This document shows positions 27,095-36,151 of a DNA stretch of 64,000 nucleotides, piece after piece. The translations under genes and the position numbers were made by a program. Numbering within the stretch: the stretch's first letter is position 1; each line of letters opens with the position of its first letter. The notes under the pieces were generated by a model. The model was not told the DNA's origin. It ran no database searches and saw nothing but the letters and a program-made list of their open reading frames with translations. This DNA is from Leptospira sp. WS60.C2 (lineage in GTDB: Bacteria > Spirochaetota > Leptospiria > Leptospirales > Leptospiraceae): NCBI RefSeq assembly GCF_040833955.1, contig NZ_CP162133.1, forward strand, positions 62,001 to 126,000, read 5' to 3'.

Positions 27095-28711
27095 ATGCCA
27101 TCGAATTCGCCTATATCTCGTATTTGGCAAAATCCTTCTGCCTTTCCCCATGAAGAGGTGTTAAGGGAGCTGGAGAATTTACTCCGGTCAAACCCAGATT
27201 TTTGGCTCAAAATAAATCGTGATGGAATCATCGTAGATTATAAAACTTCCAGGTTTGTTAATATCGGTGACAAACCAGAACTACTTCTTGGCCAACACAT
27301 CAGCGTAGGTCTTCCACCATACTTACGTGAAATTGCAACGGAAGCACTGGCTTACTTGTCTGACAAAAAAAGTTTGGTATTCTGGAAAGAATATTCGTAT
27401 GGAATTGAACCTAATATCCGTCATGTGGAAGTTAGGTTTGTGGTCTTATATGATGGTTATATCATGTCAAACCATCGTGATATCACAGAGCGTAAACGAT
27501 TAGAAAATGCATTCCTAGAAAGTGAATCTAGATTCCTATCGATGGCACAAAACGCTGCTGATTCGATTGTGATCATCAATGATGAAGGTATCATTCAGTT
27601 TTTTAATAAAACGGCTGAGAATACCTTTGGCTATAAACAAGAAGAAGTGATAGGTAAAAATGTAACGATTATCATCCCACATGAATACAAAGATAAACAT
27701 GATGGATATTTAAAACGATATAAAGATACAGGTGAAAAACATATCATTGGTGAAGGACGAGAAGTTATCGCACAACGAAAGTCAGGTGAAATTTTTCCTT
27801 GTGAACTTTCTGTCGGTGAATTTAAAACTAAAAATGGAAAAATGTTTACGGGGATCCTTCGGGACATTAGTCAAAGAAAACTCCAAGAAGAAGAACTTTA
27901 CCAATATAGAAATCATTTAGAAGAGTTGGTCGAAAGCCAAACTATGGACTTAAAAATGTCCAAAAATATTGCAGAAGAGGCTTCTTATATGAAGTCACTA
28001 TTTCTTGCTAATATTTCTCATGAATTAAAAACACCGATCCATGCCATTTTGAGTTATGCAGAACTCGGTGCTGAAAAATCAGCCACTGTCTCTCCCGATA
28101 AGATCAAAGAATACTTTCAGATCATCGACTCTTCAGGGAAACGGCTTCTAACACTCTTAGAAAATTTGCTGGATATTGCCAAACTTGAATCAGGGAAGAT
28201 GCGATATCTTTTTGAACGCAATTGTTTGAAAGAGACCACCAAATTTGTAATCAACGAAATGCGTGCGATTTTGGAAAAAAGAGGCATCACAGTTGTTTTA
28301 CTAGATAAGGAAGAACGTTGGGAAGCTGATTTCGACTACGAACGCATCCAACAAGTAATCCGAAATATCATATCGAATGCATTAAAATTCATTCCAAATG
28401 ATACTAATATTGAGATAAGTTTGATAAAAAGAGAATTTATTCCAAGAAAATCTCAGTCATATGTAAAAGGAATTGGAATACAGATCAGAGATTACGGACC
28501 TGGAATCCCTCCAGAGGATCTTGATAAAATTTTTGAAAAGTTCATCCAATCCAAACAAGTGAAAGCTGGTACAAAAGGTACTGGACTTGGATTGTCAATT
28601 TCAAGAGAAATTGTAAATGATCACAACGGACTGTTATATGCGGAAAATCACGAAGAAAAGGGAGCAGTTTTTACAATGTTAATTCCAATTTCCCGTGAAG
28701 GAAGTCGATGA
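27095..28711 (+). CDS. PAS-PAS sensor histidine kinase
   Basis: A 538-residue cytoplasmic kinase with two PAS segments (about residues 30-125 and 140-255), a short coiled coil, HisKA with the phosphorylated histidine near 309 (LANISHELKTPIHAIL) and a HATPase domain (RDYGPGIPPEDLDKIFEKF, GTGLGLSISREI). The ATG at 27095 follows AAGGA by 9 bp; a TTG three bases earlier is possible. It overlaps the response-regulator gene by 4 bp (ATGA), so the pair is a co-translated two-component system. Confidence 0.92.
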   Translation: MPSNSPISRIWQNPSAFPHEEVLRELENLLRSNPDFWLKINRDGIIVDYKTSRFVNIGDKPELLLGQHISVGLPPYLREIATEALAYLSDKKSLVFWKEYSYGIEPNIRHVEVRFVVLYDGYIMSNHRDITERKRLENAFLESESRFLSMAQNAADSIVIINDEGIIQFFNKTAENTFGYKQEEVIGKNVTIIIPHEYKDKHDGYLKRYKDTGEKHIIGEGREVIAQRKSGEIFPCELSVGEFKTKNGKMFTGILRDISQRKLQEEELYQYRNHLEELVESQTMDLKMSKNIAEEASYMKSLFLANISHELKTPIHAILSYAELGAEKSATVSPDKIKEYFQIIDSSGKRLLTLLENLLDIAKLESGKMRYLFERNCLKETTKFVINEMRAILEKRGITVVLLDKEERWEADFDYERIQQVIRNIISNALKFIPNDTNIEISLIKREFIPRKSQSYVKGIGIQIRDYGPGIPPEDLDKIFEKFIQSKQVKAGTKGTGLGLSISREIVNDHNGLLYAENHEEKGAVFTMLIPISREGSR

Positions 28712-29637
28712 TCAATCTGCTAGCTGTTGATGATGAAATGATCAATTTAATGATCATAGATGAGTCATTATCTGATAAAGGTTTTTCCGTCGTCAAAGCC
28801 AAGGACGGGGAAGAGGCATTTCAAATCTTAAATTCTGATACGATTGTGTTTCATGCCATTATCTTGGATCGGTTGATGCCGAAGATGGATGGAATAGAAC
28901 TTTTAAAAAAAATCAAACGATCTGAAAAATACCGAGACATTCCTGTGATCTTTCAAACAGCGATGAGTTCTATCACCGATATGACAGAAGGGCTTGATGC
29001 AGGAGCTTTTTATTATCTTACAAAACCATACTCACGCGCATTACTCGTAAGAATTGTGCAAACTGCTGTCGAACATTTTATCAAATTGCAAAGAGCTAAG
29101 GAAGACCTTCATAAAGGGATGGGTGCTCTTCGCCACATGGTGACTGGAGAATTTCGGATTCGATCCATTCGTGAATCGCATGAGCTTGCTCCATTACTCG
29201 CCAACGCATGCCCTGATCCTGAACGTGTGTTAACTGGAATAATGGAAATTCTAAACAATGCCATTGAACATGGAAATTTGGGAATTTCTTACCAAGAAAA
29301 ATCAGAACTTCATGATAATGATAAGCTGATGGAAGAGATTTTTAGAAGATTAGACACACCTGAATACAAAGACAAATTTGTAAAAGTTACCTTCGAAAGA
29401 GATGCAGAACGAATTGAAATGCGTATCAGTGACCAAGGAAAAGGCTTTGATTGGAAGCGATACCTCTCCATCGAAGCAATGACAAAAAATGCGTTCAAAA
29501 CGCACGGTCGTGGGATTTTTATGGCAAAAAAATTATCGTTTGATGATCTCACTTACATCGATGAAGGTAGAACTGCTATCATTCGTATCGACTTGAATAC
29601 AAAACCAGGCAATTTACTCACAGATTTTCAAGAGTGA
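28708..29637 (+). CDS. REC-HATPase response regulator
   Basis: A 309-residue protein with an N-terminal receiver (LLAVDDEMINLMIIDE, acceptor in AIILDRLMPKMDG, lysine in YYLTKPYS). The C-terminal HATPase-like ATP-binding domain has the N-box in ILNNAIEHGNLG and a G-box in RISDQGKGFDW and THGRGIFMAK. The HATPase resembles anti-sigma serine kinases of the SpoIIAB/RsbW type. It is expected to change a downstream partner, perhaps a STAS protein, on phosphorylation by the adjoining kinase. The partner is inferred. Confidence 0.88.
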   Translation: MINLLAVDDEMINLMIIDESLSDKGFSVVKAKDGEEAFQILNSDTIVFHAIILDRLMPKMDGIELLKKIKRSEKYRDIPVIFQTAMSSITDMTEGLDAGAFYYLTKPYSRALLVRIVQTAVEHFIKLQRAKEDLHKGMGALRHMVTGEFRIRSIRESHELAPLLANACPDPERVLTGIMEILNNAIEHGNLGISYQEKSELHDNDKLMEEIFRRLDTPEYKDKFVKVTFERDAERIEMRISDQGKGFDWKRYLSIEAMTKNAFKTHGRGIFMAKKLSFDDLTYIDEGRTAIIRIDLNTKPGNLLTDFQE

Positions 29638-29639
29638 TT

Positions 29640-30281
29640 TTATAAATCAAAAACGATAGGATCTTCAAAGTCATAGATAATTTGATTTACATGATTTTTT
29701 AGTTCATCGGAAGTATGAGAGGTGGCGACACCTACAATGGAACACCCCGCACTTTTTCCGGATTGAAGTCCTGCGATCGAATCTTCAAATACAATACAAT
29801 CCTTTGGTTCTAAAAGTAATTGTTTAGCACAAAGTTGGTACACTTCTGGATGTGGTTTTCCGTGAGTGACCATAGATCCATCAATGATTACATCAAAATA
29901 GGAACGAATCGAAAGTGTATCCAATGTAAAATTAACATTCATTGTCGGTGCTGATGTTCCCAAAGCTAGTTTTACATCTTTGGTTTTTAAATATTTAAAA
30001 TACGCAACGATCCCTTTGTGAGGTTTCATTTCGTTCTTATATAAGGTTTGGTATAAGTTTTCCTTTTCGGCACCATATTGTAAAATTTGTTCATTAGAAA
30101 TTGCACCAAATATCATCCGAAAGAGATCGGCATTGGTTTTGCCATTGTAGGTATCTCGGTAAATTTGTGCATCAAGTGGGAAGTTGTATTTTTTTGAAAA
30201 TGCCATCCAAGCTTGGAAGTGGAATTTGTGATTGTCGACTACCACTCCATCCATATCAAAAATAAATCCTTTATGTTTCAT
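29640..30281 (-). CDS. HAD-superfamily phosphatase/phosphomutase
   Basis: A 213-residue haloacid-dehalogenase-type hydrolase of the beta-phosphoglucomutase-like subfamily. Motif I is FIFDMDGVVVDNHKFHFQAW, motif II LALGTSAPT, motif III KPHPEVY and motif IV VFEDSIAGLQSGKSAG. It could be a sugar phosphatase or phosphomutase. The frame opens at 30308, but the ATG at 30281 with GAGAGAAAC in front fits the family N-terminus. It overlaps the RluA gene by 11 bp. Confidence 0.88.
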   Translation of the reverse strand: MKHKGFIFDMDGVVVDNHKFHFQAWMAFSKKYNFPLDAQIYRDTYNGKTNADLFRMIFGAISNEQILQYGAEKENLYQTLYKNEMKPHKGIVAYFKYLKTKDVKLALGTSAPTMNVNFTLDTLSIRSYFDVIIDGSMVTHGKPHPEVYQLCAKQLLLEPKDCIVFEDSIAGLQSGKSAGCSIVGVATSHTSDELKNHVNQIIYDFEDPIVFDL

Positions 30282-30984
30282 CGTTGTTTCTCTCATATCC
30301 GCCGACAAGGCCTGTTATAAAATTTGGAATCGTTGTACTAAATGTTAATTCTTTTTTGTGAAAGGGATGGTTGAGTGTAATGGAAAGAGAATGTAATGCC
30401 ATCCTTTGGTAAGATTTGGTATCGTTTCCATATTTTGAATCACCTACAATCGGATGTTTGTTTTCTGCAAAGTGAACTCGAATTTGGTTTTTTCTTCCTG
30501 TGATGAGTTCGATTTCTAGCAGTGAATACAGATTGGATTCTTTTAATACTTTATATTTTGTTTCTGCTAACTTACCTAGCTTGGGATCATCCACGGAATA
30601 CACTCGATGAGCTTTGGACTCAGTGAGATAGGATTGAATGATACCCTTTTTTTCTTTCCAGATTCCATGAGTGACAGCTACATAAAACTTTTTTGTTTTG
30701 TCCCAATTGTCCTGTAATGTTTGTTTTGCAACTTCAGTTTTTGCAAAAACCAAAATCCCTGAAGTATCTCTGTCCAATCGATGAACAATGAATATGCGAT
30801 TTTTGGAACGTTCGCTACCTTTTTTCACATAGTCCATAAGAGATGCATAAGCTGTTTTGGATTTTTCCGATTCGGTCGCAATCGTAAGTAGTCCCGCAGG
30901 TTTGTCCACGACAAGAAGGTCGCGATCTTCAAACAGGATGCTCAATCCTTTCGGTAAAAAACGGGTATTGGTTTTTGTATGCAT
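30271..30984 (-). CDS. RluA-family pseudouridine synthase
   Basis: A 237-residue RNA pseudouridine synthase. The catalytic aspartate motif is VHRLDRDTSGILVFAKT, preceded by LLVVDKPAGLLTIA, and the C-terminal basic ITGRKNQIRVHF is present. No S4 domain is visible, so it belongs to the short RluA/RluC/TruC group; the target RNA site is not predictable. The HAD gene follows with overlap. A 213-bp region upstream separates it from the EAL gene. Confidence 0.9.
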   Translation of the reverse strand: MHTKTNTRFLPKGLSILFEDRDLLVVDKPAGLLTIATESEKSKTAYASLMDYVKKGSERSKNRIFIVHRLDRDTSGILVFAKTEVAKQTLQDNWDKTKKFYVAVTHGIWKEKKGIIQSYLTESKAHRVYSVDDPKLGKLAETKYKVLKESNLYSLLEIELITGRKNQIRVHFAENKHPIVGDSKYGNDTKSYQRMALHSLSITLNHPFHKKELTFSTTIPNFITGLVGGYERNNDET

Positions 30985-31197
30985 GTTCTGGATTTTGATT
31001 CACCGAGCGGTTCAGAATCAGTAGGAGGGAAACCAGTCTTGGGAGCAAAGGAAATTTGTCCCCAAAGACAAAAGTTCAGTCTAAGCCAAGGATCGGGTTT
31101 GTCCGAACTTTTAGGATTGTCAAACGTTTGCCAGGGAAATATGTTCGCTATATTGAATAAAAATTCACTAAAGTGGATTTAGGCAAGAGGTATTAGT

Positions 31198-32403
31198 TTG
31201 TTACAAAGTTTAGAATCGAAAAAACAAGCGCAATACGTTCCTATGCTTCAGCCTATCTTTTCAGTGGAAGAACAGAATGTTGTGGCATATGAATCCTTAG
31301 GGCGAATTCGAGATGAACGGGGTGTGTTGACGGTCGTTCCTGAGTTTCTGGATCCAACTGTCTCAGCGCACCGCATGAGTGAAATCGACCGAGTTCTCTT
31401 ACAAGTGGCACTCCAGAGAATTCAAAATACAAATGACCAACTCTTTGTGAATATGTCACCGGACCAGGTGATTTTAGAATACGAAGAGAGCCGAGGGAAC
31501 ACACTTCCCATTGCGGACATCGTAAAACAATATGGAATTCCGTTAAACCAGATCGTTATAGAAATCACAGAAAAGTCTGGAAGTTTTGGAACGGATGTGC
31601 TCGCGGCAGGTGTTGAACTTCTGCGAGAACAAGGGTTTGGAATTGCATTAGATGATGTTGGTTCTGAGTCATCCAACTTAGAACGATTAGGCGCAATTAA
31701 GCCTGATATTATCAAAATTGATTTAAATATACTAAAAAAATCGATCGAAAAACGTGAATACCAATCTATTCTCGAATATCTAAAACAAATCTCTTTAAGT
31801 ATCGGATCACAGCTGTTATTTGAAGGGATTGAGTCAGAAAAAGAATTATACCAAGCAGTCAGTTCAGGTGCAAGTTTGTTGCAAGGATATTTTTTGGGAA
31901 GACCGCAAGAATACAATGAAGATAAAAAAATCATTTGTGATCTGGTCTCTCCACAATTACAGAAATACCACGAAACAAAACGAAAGGAAGTCGCAAAAGA
32001 AATTGAATTAGAAAAACTCATCAAAACAAAATTGATGTCCTTATCTTTAAAAACAATTCAACTCGACAATCGAGTGATCATTGACCCTCATAGTTTTTTC
32101 AAATTAGATCCTGCTATTAAAAGAGTGTATGTAACGGATTGGCAAGGAACACAGGTTTCCCCGTATTACGAAAGAACCAGTGATTCCGGATTCGTAGAAA
32201 ACATGTCTTTTTTACAAAAAAACTGGTCTTATATGCCGTTTTTTTATAAACACGTCAAACAAGTGTTTCGTGATGAAAAAAATTGGCAGGTGAGTGATCC
32301 CTATTGGGATAAAACATTAAAAAAGAATGTAATTGTATTCTCTCATGTAAATGAGATGGGTTTTTCTTTTTTTGTGGATCTAGTGTTGGAAGACTCGAAA
32401 TAA
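31198..32403 (+). CDS. EAL-domain cyclic-di-GMP phosphodiesterase with YkuI_C-like sensor
   Basis: A 401-residue protein. The EAL domain occupies about residues 15-240: signature ESLGR (EAL as ESL), metal-binding FVNMSP, VIEITE, LDDVGSESSNL, IIKIDL, FEGIES and QGYFLGRP. All metal and substrate positions appear present, so hydrolysis of c-di-GMP is likely. The C-terminal 130 residues (from RVIIDPHSFFKLDP) resemble the YkuI_C PAS-like sensor. It starts with TTG at 31198, preceded by AAGAGG at 7 bp. No membrane segment. Convergent with tetR. Confidence 0.85.
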   Translation: MLQSLESKKQAQYVPMLQPIFSVEEQNVVAYESLGRIRDERGVLTVVPEFLDPTVSAHRMSEIDRVLLQVALQRIQNTNDQLFVNMSPDQVILEYEESRGNTLPIADIVKQYGIPLNQIVIEITEKSGSFGTDVLAAGVELLREQGFGIALDDVGSESSNLERLGAIKPDIIKIDLNILKKSIEKREYQSILEYLKQISLSIGSQLLFEGIESEKELYQAVSSGASLLQGYFLGRPQEYNEDKKIICDLVSPQLQKYHETKRKEVAKEIELEKLIKTKLMSLSLKTIQLDNRVIIDPHSFFKLDPAIKRVYVTDWQGTQVSPYYERTSDSGFVENMSFLQKNWSYMPFFYKHVKQVFRDEKNWQVSDPYWDKTLKKNVIVFSHVNEMGFSFFVDLVLEDSK

Positions 32404-32426
32404 AAAATCAAATTCTTATATATTCA

Positions 32427-33002
32427 TTAAGGAAGTTTAATTGCATTCCATAATAAATCTTCCGATTCTTTTAAGAACTGATCATCCAATTTGATTTTTC
32501 CATTCCGCGATCCCTTGACTAGTCCTACAAATGCACCCCAAACAATCGCGATCAGAGCATCTGGTGGAAATTTGATCAAGATGGCTCGATTCTCATGAGC
32601 AAAGCGAGTTAAGAATTTCAAAAGTAACGCACGTTTTGCGATACTCTTCTTATCGAGATAAGGAAGATTGTACTGCATTTCTAAAAAATCAAAAGCAACT
32701 GGATTTTCTCTTTGGAATTCGGCCATCGATTGCCATATGCAATGGAATTGTTCTTTTGGTTCCGCATTCTCTGGAAAGTTATCTTTAATTTTATCATAAA
32801 GATTTAATTGCCATTTTTGAAATAGGGAATTCACAAGTTCTTCTTTACTCGCAAAATAACGATAAATCGTTCCTGCTGCAACGTTTGCTCTTTCTGCAAT
32901 GAGGGGAACTGCCGTCCCATCAAATCCTTTTGCGGTAAATAATTCGAGTGCTGCCGCTAAGATTTCTTCGCTTTTGTTCACTTTTGAAGCCTTCTCGCTC
33001 AA
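32427..33002 (-). CDS. TetR/AcrR-family regulator of the catabolic operon
   Basis: A 191-residue regulator. The N-terminal helix-turn-helix (ALELFTAKGFDGTAVPLIAE, then ANVAAGTIYRYFASKEELV) is canonical; the C-terminal ligand domain is all-helical. It is divergent from the 33.2-kb operon, and a perfect 16-bp palindrome lies between them, overlapping a likely promoter. It is therefore probably a ligand-released repressor of that operon; the ligand may be an acyl-CoA or the substrate (inference). Confidence 0.9.
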   Translation of the reverse strand: MSEKASKVNKSEEILAAALELFTAKGFDGTAVPLIAERANVAAGTIYRYFASKEELVNSLFQKWQLNLYDKIKDNFPENAEPKEQFHCIWQSMAEFQRENPVAFDFLEMQYNLPYLDKKSIAKRALLLKFLTRFAHENRAILIKFPPDALIAIVWGAFVGLVKGSRNGKIKLDDQFLKESEDLLWNAIKLP

Positions 33003-33106
33003 TGGAATTTCTATCCTGTTCCCTTTCTCATAAGGTTGTTCTTTTTTGGATAGGGGTCATAGATAACCCGAAACCAATTCCTTTCATTCTTTTTTTAAAA
33101 AAGTAC

Positions 33107-33136
33107 TTGTAAAGTAAAAAAAGGAATGAATATTCA
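33107..33136 (+). promoter_or_regulatory. Predicted sigma70-type promoter of catabolic operon
   Basis: A TTGTAA at 33107 and a TATTCA at 33131 are separated by 18 bp. A start would fall near 33143, giving a leader of about 28 bases before the ATG at 33171. The -10 element lies inside the TetR palindrome, which fits repression. This is a consensus match only. Confidence 0.5.
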
Positions 33137-33139
33137 TTC
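33124..33139. promoter_or_regulatory. Candidate TetR operator palindrome
   Basis: GAATGAATATTCATTC is a perfect 16-bp palindrome in the 168-bp gap between the divergent tetR and the catabolic operon. It overlaps the predicted -10 of the operon promoter. Length and symmetry are typical of TetR-family operators; binding is inference. Confidence 0.7.
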
Positions 33140-33170
33140 ATTAATTTGTGAGTGAAAATACGGAATTAAG

Positions 33171-33737
33171 ATGACAATTTTGGATAAAAAGCTGATTTCG
33201 AGGCGAACTGTTGTCAAAACATCCCTGTTTGGGGCTACGTTTTTGTACCTGAGCACGATTGGATGTCGCAAAAACAATGAGGACCAAACAAAAGAACGTG
33301 TGATTGGCTGTCGGTTTTTAGATCCGAGAGGTCAAAACCTCTTCTACTACCTATCAGAATCATTACTCTTCAGCTTTTTACCAAAGGAAGATGAGGAAAA
33401 AGAGAAGGTTCTTTCGGAAGTGGTTCTTGGAATTGATTCTTATCTCTCTGCACTTCCTCCTCATACCCAAGCCGAAATCACGGAAGCCATTGATTTTTTA
33501 AACTTAGGTGCTGTTAGGTGGTATTTATTTGGATCAAGTTCCAATTGGGAACTTACGGATCGTGATAGTGTTATCAAAACATTAAACAGTTGGAAGATGT
33601 CATCAATTGGACTCATTCGTACCATCTTCTTTTTGATTCAATCCATGGTAACGATTGGTTTTTTTGAAACCAGTTATTCTTGGAAACACGTTGGTTACCC
33701 TGGCCCCAAACACGCATTAGGACTAAAACATGGATAA
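33171..33737 (+). CDS. Tat-type lipoprotein, GMC oxidoreductase small subunit
   Basis: A 188-residue protein with a twin-arginine signal (SRRTVVKTSLFGATFLYL) followed by a lipobox ending in STIGC, so it is a predicted Tat-exported lipoprotein. The helical body resembles gluconate 2-dehydrogenase subunit 3 and the gamma subunit of FAD glucose dehydrogenase, which escort the flavoprotein subunit through Tat. The following GMC gene overlaps it by 8 bp, which supports complex formation. It is the first gene of the operon behind the TetR palindrome. A paralogous small subunit is at 22.6 kb. Confidence 0.75.
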   Translation: MTILDKKLISRRTVVKTSLFGATFLYLSTIGCRKNNEDQTKERVIGCRFLDPRGQNLFYYLSESLLFSFLPKEDEEKEKVLSEVVLGIDSYLSALPPHTQAEITEAIDFLNLGAVRWYLFGSSSNWELTDRDSVIKTLNSWKMSSIGLIRTIFFLIQSMVTIGFFETSYSWKHVGYPGPKHALGLKHG

Positions 33738-35271
33738 ACTCATAAATGCATCCTTTCTCAAAAAAGATTTAGATCTGGAAGTTGATTTCGTAATCGTCGG
33801 CTCTGGTGCTGGTGGTGGAACGAGCGCTGAAATTCTATCGAAAGCAGGTTACTCTGTAATCATAGTGGAAGAAGGAAACTATGAACGAAGTAAGGATTTT
33901 GATTTAAAAGAACTTTCTACCTTCAATCGATTGTACTACGAAGGTGCAACACGTCCTACAAAAGATAAAGGATTTACCGTTGTACAAGGAAGAACGGTTG
34001 GCGGATCCACTGTTGTCAATTGGACTACTTGCATTCGCACTCCGAAAGAAACATTAGAGTATTGGGAAATAGAACTTGGGATCAAAGGATATTCCGATGA
34101 AGAATTAGATTCTTGGTTTGAAGTTGCATCCAAACGTTTTTCTATACAACCTTGGGAAGCACATAACCAAAACAACAATCTATTGAGTGTTGGTGCCAAA
34201 AAACTGGGATGGAGATACAGTTCGATCCCACGAAACGTAAAAAACTGTAATATGTTAGGTTATTGTGGTTTGGGATGTCCAGTGGATGCCAAACAAAGCC
34301 AAATAGTTACGACTATTCCCTCTGCATTGAAGGAAAAAACATCCTTACTTTATAATACAAAAGCGGTTCAATATGTTTGGAAAGAGAATACTATCGATTA
34401 TTTGTATTGTGTTCCTAGCATAGAAGGAAGCGAAACACAGCCTAAAATTCGAATATTTGCAAAACACTTTATCACAAGTGCCGGTGCTATCAATTCTCCT
34501 GCCTTATTGTTACGCTCAAAACTTCCTGATCCAAATTCACTCATTGGGAAACGAACTTTTGTGCAATTACACAATTACTCTGTTGCTGAAATGCCAACAC
34601 CAGTGTATGGATTTTTTGGTGCTCCTCAATCAGTAGCTTCAGATGAATTCCTTTGGAAGGATGGAGTGAGTGGACGAGCTGGTTATAATATAGAAGCAGT
34701 GGGTGCTCAACCTATTGTTCTTATGAACTTGCGAAAGCTTGTTGGAGAAGAATTTGATCAATATGTAAAGAGTTATCCAAATTTACATGTGCTCGTTTCT
34801 CAAATCAGAGATGGTTTTAACGAGGATAGTTTAGGTGGAACTGTAAAACTGAATGAAGCTGGATATCCAATTCTCGATTATCCTTTGAATGATTTCATTG
34901 TTGATGGAATCAGAAGGTCTTATCTATCGATGGCAGAATGCCAGTTTGCCGCTGGTGCCAAAACTGTAGTTCCTGCAAATAATGCTGTATCTCCATTTTC
35001 GAATTGGGCAGAAGCCAAAAAGGGAATCGAAGAAATGGTGATTCAATCTCCGAACACTGTTGTCAATTCAACACATCCGTTAGGTGGAAATGCAATGGGT
35101 AATTCGCCAGAATCTTCCGTTGTGGATCCAAATGGAAAGTTTCATCATATGAAAAACTTATATGTCATTGATGGCTCCATTTTCCCAACTAGTTTAGGAG
35201 TAAATCCAAGTTATACGATCTATGCAATTGCTAGTAAATTAGCCACAAAACTAGCTAAGGAAAACAAATAG
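33730..35271 (+). CDS. GMC-family FAD oxidoreductase
   Basis: A 513-residue flavoprotein without its own signal. The FAD loop is [17 protein letters not shown], followed by [20 protein letters not shown], a cysteine-rich [19 protein letters not shown], and the active-site regions [12 protein letters not shown] (histidine) and GVNPSYT (asparagine). These match alcohol and sterol oxidases. The cysteines (C-x5-C-x3-C) sit where some relatives hold an Fe-S cluster, so electron transfer out of FAD is possible. It is probably co-exported by the Tat-type subunit. Expected substrate is a hydrophobic alcohol. Confidence 0.88.
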   Translation: MDKLINASFLKKDLDLEVDFVIVGSGAGGGTSAEILSKAGYSVIIVEEGNYERSKDFDLKELSTFNRLYYEGATRPTKDKGFTVVQGRTVGGSTVVNWTTCIRTPKETLEYWEIELGIKGYSDEELDSWFEVASKRFSIQPWEAHNQNNNLLSVGAKKLGWRYSSIPRNVKNCNMLGYCGLGCPVDAKQSQIVTTIPSALKEKTSLLYNTKAVQYVWKENTIDYLYCVPSIEGSETQPKIRIFAKHFITSAGAINSPALLLRSKLPDPNSLIGKRTFVQLHNYSVAEMPTPVYGFFGAPQSVASDEFLWKDGVSGRAGYNIEAVGAQPIVLMNLRKLVGEEFDQYVKSYPNLHVLVSQIRDGFNEDSLGGTVKLNEAGYPILDYPLNDFIVDGIRRSYLSMAECQFAAGAKTVVPANNAVSPFSNWAEAKKGIEEMVIQSPNTVVNSTHPLGGNAMGNSPESSVVDPNGKFHHMKNLYVIDGSIFPTSLGVNPSYTIYAIASKLATKLAKENK

Positions 35272-35272
35272 A

Positions 35273-36151
35273 ATGTTAACAAGGACAGAAGAGATTCTAT
35301 TTGCTGCTATGATTTTTTTTCTCATGGTAGCAATGGGAAGTACCCTTACTTTAGAAAATTTCAAAAAAGCAACTGAATCAAAAAAACCATTGTTAGTTGG
35401 TATCTTGTCGCAATTTGGTTTTATGCCACTTATTGCTTTTGGTTTGGCCAAAGGGTTGGATCTTTCTCCATTGTTTTCAATAGGTTTGATATTGGTTGGC
35501 TGCACTCCTGGTGGAACCACTTCTAATTTACTAACGTATTATGCAAAAGGCGATGTTGCACTCAGTATCAGCATGACAATCGCATCTACCATTCTTGCAA
35601 TTGTGATGATGCCTTTTTTGTTTTGGTTATATTGTTCAAATCTTGTTACAAGCGAAATTCAAATTCCGTATAAAAGTATCATAGGATCAATTATCATTTT
35701 GATCTTACCAGTATTAATTGGAATCAAGATTAGATCCAAAAGCACGAGAGTGGCTCTTAAGATTGAAAAAATAGGAAGTTTTCTGGGAATACTAATGATC
35801 TTATTTTTGTTAGGTGTTATGATTCCAAAAAACATAACCATCTTAGAGGTTACAACCTGGAAGATGTATGTGGCTGCAATACTCATCACAGTTCTTGGTT
35901 ATAGTTTTGGTTATATATTCAGTAAAGTACTCAAACTTTCAGAACGACAAGCAAGAACTGTTTCTTTGGAAACCGGAATTCAAAATGGGCCACTCACGAT
36001 TGCGGTGATCCTACTCAGCTTTTCTAGCTCAAACGTAAATGAAATTTTACGGATGCCTCTTTTATATGCACTCTTTGTTCCGATTACGTCTGCCACTGCA
36101 ACTTACTATTTTTATCTAAAATCAAAAAAAGAATTAAAAGGATCAGTTTAA
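35273..36151 (+). CDS. Bile acid:sodium symporter (BASS) family transporter
   Basis: A 292-residue membrane protein with 9-10 hydrophobic helices. The conserved cation-site region [21 protein letters not shown] and the crossover [18 protein letters not shown] are present, as in BASS/SBF proteins that co-transport Na+ with organic anions. Located between a GMC oxidase and an acyl-CoA dehydrogenase, it is a good candidate for substrate or product uptake. A second, more distant BASS protein lies at 48.6 kb in the opposing operon. Confidence 0.88.
   Translation: MLTRTEEILFAAMIFFLMVAMGSTLTLENFKKATESKKPLLVGILSQFGFMPLIAFGLAKGLDLSPLFSIGLILVGCTPGGTTSNLLTYYAKGDVALSISMTIASTILAIVMMPFLFWLYCSNLVTSEIQIPYKSIIGSIIILILPVLIGIKIRSKSTRVALKIEKIGSFLGILMILFLLGVMIPKNITILEVTTWKMYVAAILITVLGYSFGYIFSKVLKLSERQARTVSLETGIQNGPLTIAVILLSFSSSNVNEILRMPLLYALFVPITSATATYYFYLKSKKELKGSV

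Noticed and set aside
26995..27231. Longer pyrD start at 27231
   Set aside because: The extension overlaps the divergent kinase gene and its promoter region and is unlike PyrD.
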